DNA of 64,000 nt from Bifiguratus adelaidae. Its lineage: Eukaryota; Mucoromycota; Endogonomycetes; Endogonales. Positions 57,236 to 64,000 of the stretch are shown one piece after another. The notes under the pieces were generated by a model. It was not told the DNA's origin and made no database searches. It saw nothing but the letters and a program-made list of their open reading frames with translations. The position numbers and the translations under genes were made by a program. Numbering within the stretch: position 1 is the first letter of the stretch; each line of letters opens with the position of its first letter. The stretch lies in NCBI GenBank assembly GCA_002261195.1, contig MVBO01000010.1:186001-250000 (forward strand), given 5' to 3'.

Positions 57236-58144
57236 TCAAGAGATCATTTGCCTCATTTCTTTTTCCCAATCTTCCATATCGGCGGTCACCTCCACGGATG
57301 GTCCAGCATCGGTCTCATCCACCGTCGACATCACGGGTGAATCCGTTTCCACATCCTTGAGCACATCCAATCCGTTTTTCTCATCATCATCAACATCATG
57401 GTCCATCTCAAAGAGCACATCACCCTCCTCTTCTTCATCCCGTTTCGTGTACACACCCTCGACCTCTTGCGTACTTGACATGACAGCATGCTTGATAAGC
57501 GATACTCGATAAAAGTAATTAGACCAAAACTGTTCTTCCGATACGATGCTAGGCACGAGCATAAATCGCATCTTGCGTAAATGTGGATCCTCACGTAAGG
57601 CAGCAATAGCCGTGGAGGTGTAAAGACGGAAGACCTCCTCTGTCCATGTGGAATCGGCAGGAGGTGGCATGATGAAATTGCGCTTGTTTCTCGAGAGCGC
57701 CAGGACACGGCTCTTTAGCTCTTCTTCATACTCGCCCAAGCCTTGCCATGGAGCCAAGGGTTCTATATACGAGTCAGAGGCCATTGGCTCTACCGCCAAA
57801 CAACTTACCACTGCCTTTGACATGAGCCCGTTCATCCACACGCTTTTCCTTGACAAACGCGTCTCGTTCCTTGTCCAACGCCTTGGGTAGTTCTCCTAGC
57901 TTATACGGCCATTGTTTAGCTTGTTCAGAGAGTTGACGCAAGTTGAGGCCTTTGGCTTGTTGTGACAGATTTGATACAGAAGACGAGACATTGTTGGCAA
58001 GGGAGCTGGTGAATGCGTTGGCGGATGCAAAGAGGGGTGTGGTAGATGACAAGGACGTTTTCCAAGCTATGTCAAGCGTTAGTCCATGCGCACGCGTCTT
58101 TTCACCCACTTGCCTCCAAACAGGGACCGTTGTTCCTCAGCCAT
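57236..58144 (-). CDS. BSD-domain protein (Dos2/BSDC1-like)
   Basis: Three exons (58144-58114, 58066-57809, 57762-57236) give 271 aa. The N-terminus (MAEEQRSLFGAWKTSLSSTT) leads into a helical segment rich in Ser and Ala (NVSSSVSNLSQQAKGLNLRQ). The BSD domain is in the middle: RLYTSTAIAALREDPHLRKM, FMLVPSIVSEEQFWSNYFYR with the conserved FW pair. The C-terminus is very acidic (DEEEEGDVLFEMDHDVDDDE) and ends DWEKEMRQMIS. The first intron (58067-58113) has a GC donor (GCAAGT) and is required to avoid a stop. BSD proteins of this group include yeast Dos2; the cellular role is not established. Confidence 0.85.
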
Positions 58145-58676
58145 GACATTGGCCCCTTCGAAAATGAATTGAATTCATTTCAATGGCAAACAAATGTAAT
58201 CGACAAAGAGGGAGATGAGTAAAGAGATGGGATGATGGGATGCGATCGATAGAGTAGAGTGCATCTCATCCAGTGATGTGCAGTGCATGACACTAGACCC
58301 CAATCCGTGCAGTGTAAAAATAACGCAAATCTTGGCTTCCATTTCAGCCTGCTTCCAAGCAGGGACGAAGTTGCAAAAGAGGAGTAGGAGAAGGATTAAC
58401 CATTGATCCTATGCTTACGTCTTCTGGATGGGCTTGCGTATCTCACTCTCCTGGCGCCTACTCTCACCCTCTTTTTGACCATGCTCATCTATGCACAATC
58501 GCCCCTTCCCTGATATCTCATCTTCTCTCGCATTTCTGCCCCAGGAGATGAAATTTCGGCGTTGAAATGGCTGTGCCAGGGCTTTTGCGTTTTGTGTAAC
58601 ATTCACCACGCTATTTATGGATTGTTTGTGGATGGGCTTCTTTCCTCACTCCTCTCTCTCTCGTCCTCTTTACACC
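58145..58676. other. Divergent promoter region (BSD protein / LRR protein)
   Basis: About 530 bp. A pyrimidine-rich tract (CTCCTCTCTCTCTCGTCCTC) lies directly upstream of the LRR gene ATG. No gene recognised. Confidence 0.5.
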
Positions 58677-60447
58677 ATGCGATTCTCTGCCTCACTCTTG
58701 GTGTTGTTGAGCGCACTTGCTGCATCGGCGCAAAATGGTAGGATGGATTAATTTGTGGATATCTCGACTCATTTTCAATTTCAGGAACCAGCGGCGCGAT
58801 TCCTTCGCCTACGGATACAACGACAAACACGATCACTGCTCCGGGAGTCTCCACACCTGCGCCCACGCCTACACCCTCTGCTTCAAATATGCCCACCGGT
58901 GGTGTCACTGCCAGTGCACCTAGCGCCACTGCCAGCACGGGTCCAATTGCCTCCAATATTCCCGGATTAAACTCGTCTGTTGCCCTTAACGCTAATCAAG
59001 TAGCCACCCTACAGGCTGGCTGTCAGGCTTTGCAACAGATTTATCAGCCTTTGGGTGGTAGTAACTGGATCATGAACACCGGCTGGACTTCTACGGATAT
59101 GATGAGCTGTTGCTCGTGGGTTGGAGTTGGCTGCACGCGCGTTGGTGTTGTTAATAAGCTGTAAGTGTACATGCTCATCGATCTTGGACGCATATCTGAT
59201 GCATCTAACTTGCAGCGAGTTGCCCTACAACAATTTGACTGGATCTATTCCGGATTCCATTTCTTCACTGACTAGCCTACTCAAAATGTGAGGCGAGACG
59301 CAGAGCATGATGAGACGTAATGACTGACATGCCATTTTAGTGATTTTACCGGAAACAAGTTGTCAGGGGCACTTCCCACCACGCTTCCTCAATTGGCCTC
59401 CCTAAAAATTCTGTAAGTGATTGGATCGCCGTGACTCACCGAAACTGCGTTCTCATCATGTGTTGTTCGTAGGACATTGGATGAGAATCAATTTACCGGA
59501 CCCCTTCCCGATGCCCTTACCCAGCTCGTGAATCTGACCGACATGTGAGTACCTTGTGAGATATGCCAACAGCCGAGTGACTGATCTTTGGAATAGCCAC
59601 TTTCGCAACAACTCCTTCTCTGGCGGCATTCCCACAAGCTGGCTGCAATCTTCCATAATAACTACCATTTACCTCAGCAACAACCAACTGTCCGGATCTC
59701 TGCCTGATTTCGGAAACAGTACAGCCTTGGTAACGCTTTATCTTGATGGAAACAAATTCAATGGTAGTATCCCAACTACCATTGGAGGTGCCATTGAGCT
59801 TCAGACACTGTAAGTTTTGACAGACACGCCTTCATCCGACGGTGGCTAATGGACTTGTGTTCTATAGCAACTTGAGAAACAACTCGCTCACCGGAAGTAT
59901 ACCAGACACGATTGGAAACCTTGGCAACCTGCAATCACTCTCACTCGGAAACAACCAACTTACCGGCAACATACCGACATCTTTAGGAAATCTGCACGGT
60001 TTGCAAACTCTCGAACTTACTAATAATCAGCTCACTGGCAATATTCCAACCGAGCTTGGCAATCTCGCCAACATTCAACGCCTTCTTCTATCCTACAATT
60101 CGCTCTACGGACCCATTCCGAACGTATTCGCAAATTTTCAATATGTGCAAATGTTGCAAGTGAACTGGAATCAACTCGACTCTGCCTTCCCCTCATTTTC
60201 TGCGCCACCGAGGTTGGCTTACTGCCGCGTGAGCCAGAATGTGTTCCAAAGTTGTCCACCTGACAACGTATTGAATGACCCCAACAGTTTTGCCTTCCAA
60301 TGTGGATTGAACTGTAACACTCCACCGGCAGGAGCCAATGCCACACAATCCGATGCCGTAGGCGCGAAGGCTCTCGTAGGTGGATCCTACCTTACCTATG
60401 TGTCCGCTTTAGCTACCGTTGCCGTAGTTGCCCTCTGTCAACTATAA
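58677..60447 (+). CDS. Secreted, probably GPI-anchored leucine-rich repeat protein
   Basis: Seven exons (58677-58737, 58785-59160, 59216-59287, 59341-59412, 59473-59544, 59597-59809, 59868-60447) give 481 aa. Exon 1 is a signal peptide (MRFSASLLVLLSALAASAQN). A Ser/Thr/Pro-rich linker precedes a plant-type LRR N-cap (TGWTSTDMMSCCSWVGVGCT). About ten plant-specific LRRs follow with the LxxNxLxGxIP pattern, e.g. ELPYNNLTGSIPDSI, SLGNNQLTGNIPTSLGNLHG, ELTNNQLTGNIPTELGNLAN. Exons 3, 4 and 5 are each exactly 72 nt, one 24-residue repeat per exon, all with phase 2 introns. The C-terminus (VSALATVAVVALCQL after a small-residue stretch) suits a GPI signal. Role may be adhesion or recognition; ligand unknown. 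Confidence 0.9.
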
Positions 60448-60616
60448 TCTCTCTCGCATTCCTGGTGTATTCGTATTTAGACCATTCTTTTTTCGCCTGT
60501 TCTTTGTGCCTTTCACTATTGTGCATGTATACCCTGAACATAAATGCTACTTTAACTCGCATGCTGAACAAGAGACGATTGTCATTTTATGACAGACCGC
60601 GTTCTATGTACAACTG

Positions 60617-61377
60617 TCATCGCCGCTTCATCTCCATCTTTTCCTTGCATGCTTCCACCGCCTTTTTCAAATCAGTCTCCAATACGTGCGCGACCAAGGT
60701 GCCTTCCTCATCAAACCACTTTCCAAAAGATTTGGCAATGATGTGACTATGCTTGTCGGTCACTGATGTAAAACACTCCAACGTGATTTCGTAAACGTCG
60801 GAATACTTTTTGGTGGCCGTCATCACGCGCAAGGTATGCTAACCATGGACCGTAAATCCCGCGCCACCTCAACCACCCCTAAACTCACCTTGGGATCCTC
60901 GGCGTACCCCAAAAAGACACATCCTTTCTCCACAAACCATGCGTGAGCCATCAAGGCGCCGTTCAACAAAAAGTATCCCACCACCGATACCAGCGTCACT
61001 CCCTTGGTCTGCGAAAAGTCTTTGTTGACATAACCGACGTAAGCTCCCCAAGCGGCAATCGCAACGGCCAGGTACCCCACGATAAGCTTAAAGTCGGTGT
61101 ACCGGTGGTCTTGCTTGTAGAGGGTAGAGAGGTACTAGAGATGTAAGCGAGAGCTGGTCGTCAGTATGCCTTACTTTTTGAATGTGGTCGTCGGTGGCTA
61201 TACGTAGTTGAGAGAGATCGCCGTTATTGACGCGTATTTTGGTATCGCCTATGCATGGTGAATGAGTGCCTTGGCAGGTTCATGCAAGGGAATGGCAAAA
61301 GCATCGTGCACAGGGAGCCGTCCCTCTATGCTTTGCCAGGGGCGATACGTACCATTGGCAGGTGCATCAACGGACAT
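60617..61377 (-). CDS. SPC2: Signal peptidase complex subunit 2
   Basis: Spc2/SPCS2 is the two-membrane-span subunit that links signal peptidase to the translocon. Four exons (61377-61353, 61248-61175, 61134-60889, 60838-60617) give 188 aa. The N-terminal cytosolic part reads GDTKIRVNNGDLSQLRIATD then KYLSTLYKQDHRYTDFKLIV, the first span is GYLAVAIAAWGAYVGY, the second GVTLVSVVGYFLLNGALM. The C-terminal domain (HTLRVMTATKKYSDVYEITL, KSFGKWFDEEGTLV) matches the family. The first exon is short (MSVDAPANG). The second intron (61135-61174) is 40 nt, the shortest I found. Confidence 0.92.
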
Positions 61378-61443
61378 GTCGGAAAACTGTCGTCGAACAA
61401 AAGAGAAAAGCGCCCCAACACGTTCAACAGGGGAATTTATTGT

Positions 61444-62659
61444 CTAGGCGATCACTTGCGCTACCTTCTCTTCGCATAGCGCATTCACGCTGATAGGGCC
61501 TTGTTTGATGACACCAGCCTTTCGTAATGTATTCAAGGTACCCTCTAGAGCATGATGGGATATTTGACGAGCGTCTTTGGGATAGCTTACGATTTGAAAC
61601 CAGTCCCTGACATCCTGTTCTGTGTATCCCATTCGCTTCTGGACCAATTCAATCGATCGGCTATGTTTTTCTTGCTCAAAACGAACGCTGGCTTCTGTGA
61701 TGGCCTGTAGGACCTTGCACACCTCCTCGGCATGGTCATCTAGGACGTTGGTGCTGGCAGCGATAGTAAACGCGGGCCACTCTGGCTGTATCTGTCCAAT
61801 GCGCTTCACCTCTCCAGAGTCGTGATAAGGTTTGGTCGTGAAGGTTTCCCACATGAAAAAATCTGAGGTGCCGGCGTTGACCGCGTCTCGCATAGGTTTG
61901 AACGTCTCGAGGACTTGGAATTGAAAGGGTACGTTGGCGCCGTTGGTGGGTTGAGCGGACTCCTTGAGCCATCCTTGGCGATCCGCTAATACATAGGCCA
62001 TGATGTGAGATCCGGAGCCGTAGCGAGAGATAGCTACGGTGGTATCGCGGAGACTGTCAATCGATGTGTGTTCGGAGTTGCTGCCGGCCGAGAGTGCCCA
62101 TACTAGCACAAGAGTTAGTTCATAACGATCCATGTGTCTCTTTGGTTTCACTTACATAGCGGAGACTCGACATAGGTGCCAATCATTTTGTAATGGTCTT
62201 TACCATTGGCCAACCCTAAAGATCATCCGTCAGCATGAATTGGGTATGGGCACGAATCCCTTGCAGCACTTACCAGCGACGAGACCTTCCGTCAAGGCAA
62301 TCGCAATGTCAATAGAGCCATCGGCTAATTTAGCAATCATCTACGCAAGCGACATGTAACCTTAGTCATCAGGCGGCTTATCTCGCGTTTTGCCTCCCTA
62401 CCTCGCCAGTTCCGGCTGGTGTCCCGAAAACAATTAATCAGTCAGGTGCCAATCATTCTGACCGACTCGACTTACCCGGACACAAGACCAACTCGACTTG
62501 CACTCCATACTTGTTAAAGTAGCCTTCCTCAAGCGCCATATATAACGGAGTGGAAAAATGTTCTGGCACTAGGTGAATTACATCGTCAGCTGGATACATT
62601 CAGTGCCTCCATCTCTTACCATGGCCGATCTTAAATACGTGCGAGCTGGCGGATACCAT
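61444..62659 (-). CDS. Periplasmic-binding-protein-like (type II) protein, Ca3427/NMT1-like
   Basis: Intracellular relative of bacterial substrate-binding proteins (Ca3427-like/THI5-NMT1 superfamily); ligand unknown. Six exons (62659-62620, 62568-62476, 62415-62402, 62340-62274, 62215-62156, 62102-61444) give 310 aa. Landmarks: VPEHFSTPLYMALEEGYFNK, YGVQVELVLCPAGTGEMIAK, DGSIDIAIALTEGLVAGLAN, SISRYGSGSHIMAYVLADRQ-like segment, SDFFMWETFTTKPYHDSGEV and YTEQDVRDWFQIVSYPKDA. Exon 3 is a 14 nt microexon encoding AGTGE. No signal peptide is present, unlike bacterial relatives. The start is 120 bp from divergent UCHL5. Confidence 0.85.
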
Positions 62660-62779
62660 CCTGCAGTGAGAAGAAGTGAAGCGCGAAAAAGCCTTTGATC
62701 AACCAGGGCAAGATGTCACGTGAGTTAATTCATTAATATTTACTTTCGTTGAACGCTGCGCGCTGAAGCTTGTCAAGTT

Positions 62780-64000
62780 ATGGCAGGCGACAGTGGCACC
62801 TGGTGCCTTATTGAGAGCGATCCAGGTGAATACAGTATACATGCTGTTTGTCATCATAGATACTTCGCGTACTGACTGTCTGGCTTCTCTAGGTGTCTTC
62901 ACAGAGTTGATTCAGGACCTTGGTGTGAGTGGCGCTCAAGTAGAGGAACTATGGAGCCTCGATGACGGTACGCTGGAACAGTTGGGGTAAGAATTCGCGT
63001 GGCTCTTATAGGCTTTCGAAGGGCACAGTTTTAGAAAGGGTTTGCTCATTGTCGTTGCTCAGACCCGTGTTCGGCCTCATTTTTCTCTTTAAGTGGGAAC
63101 GCGACCAATATACCAATCGACCTGATATACCAAACACCGAGCCGCCCTACGACTTGTTCTTTGCACGTCAAGTCATCAATAATGCCTGCGCAACTCAAGC
63201 TATTCTTAGTATTATCCTGAATTCTCAGGAACGTGGCATTGAATTGGGGGAACAGCTTGCCGAGTTCAAGTCGTTCGTCTCATCGTTTGACCCTGAGGTT
63301 GGTTCACGAAATTCTGCCTTGCTTCCGCGTGCAACTTACCGATTAATTTACGTAGACCAAAGGATATGCCATTTCAAACATGGATTCCATTCGTACCACG
63401 CACAATAGTTTTGCTCAAAACGATCCCTTTGTGAACGAAATGGCGGATCCGGCCTCAAAAGGATCTTCAAAGGATGATCCTTTCCATTTCATCAGCTTCA
63501 TACCCTACCGTGGAAGGCTTTGGGAACTTGACGGTCTTTGGGATCGACCCATTGACCACGGGGAATGCGATGAGACAAATTGGACAGAGAAGGCAAAGCC
63601 AGTCATACAGGAGCGGATGGCGCGGTAAGACTGACTTGGCGTTTAGCGTTGTCTATTGCACTTGCTGACTATACCTTTCAGATATGCTGGCTCTGAGATT
63701 CGATTCAACCTGATGGCCGTGATAAAGAATCGACAAGAGACCATTAACGAACAATTGGAAGAAGTGGAGGCAAAACTCTTATCCTTGCCCGAAGGTAGTC
63801 AACGCGATGGGGAACGATTCCTTCTGGAGGAAGAAAAGAGCGCGCTCGTGACGAGACTGAGCGTCGAGGAAGACAAAATGAGACGATACAAGGTACGTTT
63901 CTATTCAATGCGTTCCAAACTAATCGTGTTTTCCTAGCGCGAAAATACATTGCGGAAACACAATTTCATTCCTATGATTTATACACTGGCAAAGGAATTA
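62780..64000 (+). CDS. UCHL5: Ubiquitin carboxyl-terminal hydrolase UCHL5/UCH37 (3' end outside window)
   Basis: Cysteine deubiquitinase (family C12) that acts at the proteasome lid through Rpn13 and in INO80. Exons seen: 62780-62825, 62893-62986, 63063-63297, 63356-63624, 63682-63892 and 63938 onward. Sequence landmarks: WCLIESDPGVFTELIQDLGV, GPVFGLIFLFKWERD, catalytic Cys in NNACATQAILSIIL, the crossover loop KGYAISNMDSIRTTHNSFAQ, catalytic His in DPFHFISFIPY and Asp in LWELDGL. The C-terminal coiled-coil extension typical of UCH37 (LLSLPEGSQRDGERFLLEEE, then RENTLRKHNFIPMIYTL) runs off the window. Frame is kept at every junction. Confidence 0.95.

Noticed and set aside
1-64000. Transposons, CRISPR arrays, prophage or plasmid features
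   Set aside because: No transposase, reverse transcriptase, terminal repeats or spaced direct repeats were seen.

Overview
This 64 kb window comes from a fungal nuclear chromosome. It shows fungal-type adenylate cyclase with leucine-rich repeats, Mgm101, Mon1, a Ctk3-like CTD-kinase subunit and SHQ1, and almost every gene is cut by short introns (mostly 41-67 nt; the longest well-supported one is 192 nt) with GTAAGT/GTGAGT donors and CTGAC-like branch sites. I count about 36 protein genes, near one per 1.8 kb, on both strands, with very short spacers. Several genes are absent from or rare in ascomycete and basidiomycete yeasts: Integrator subunit 9, PPP1R21, an Eyes-absent-type HAD domain, archaeal-type phosphoglycerate mutase, a bacterial-type GlyRS and a protein with two DUF8032-like domains. 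This points to an early-diverging, zygomycete-grade fungus such as Mucoromycota; I would not name a genus. Exon boundaries are my own reading of splice sites. For most genes the summed exon length is an exact multiple of three and the protein matches its family across each junction.

Layout. 1-11.7 kb: TRM112 (partial), adenylate cyclase, an M24 peptidase, mitochondrial ThrRS, SF3A2 and a secreted serine beta-lactamase-like hydrolase. 11.9-19.3 kb: a two-domain DUF8032 regulator candidate, a bacterial-type GlyRS and a GH17 glucanase-like protein with an in-frame stop. 19.4-26.2 kb: INTS9, divergent from a Ctk3-type CID gene that runs into, or is spliced to, an Eyes-absent-like domain, then a CofD/YNL011C-like protein. 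26.6-34.1 kb: a GATA-like plus PHD protein, a small mitochondrial protein, PPP1R21 and a PA-TM-RING protein. 34.6-39.6 kb: an MDR oxidoreductase, NUP54, MGM101 and a small secreted protein. 40.2-48.8 kb: SHQ1, ApgM-type phosphoglycerate mutase (frameshifted), a PHOSPHO-type HAD phosphatase, a PPR protein, a BMT6-like rRNA methyltransferase and ribosomal protein eL43. 49.4-64 kb: neurochondrin, MON1, NUP85 (frame break), a BSD protein, a secreted LRR protein, SPC2, a substrate-binding-like protein and UCHL5 (partial).

No operon-like pathway is present. Several divergent pairs have start codons only 2-29 bp apart (cyclase/M24, ThrRS/SF3A2, INTS9/CTK3), so they must share promoter and 5' UTR sequence. 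I found no tRNA, rRNA, transposon or CRISPR array. The most notable region is 19.4-24.3 kb, where an Integrator subunit and a CTD-kinase-type CID protein share a 28 bp spacer and the CID protein may be fused to an Eyes-absent domain whose nucleophile Asp is Asn. Four reading-frame anomalies (GH17, ApgM, NUP85, MON1) need read-level checks, because assembly errors could cause them.
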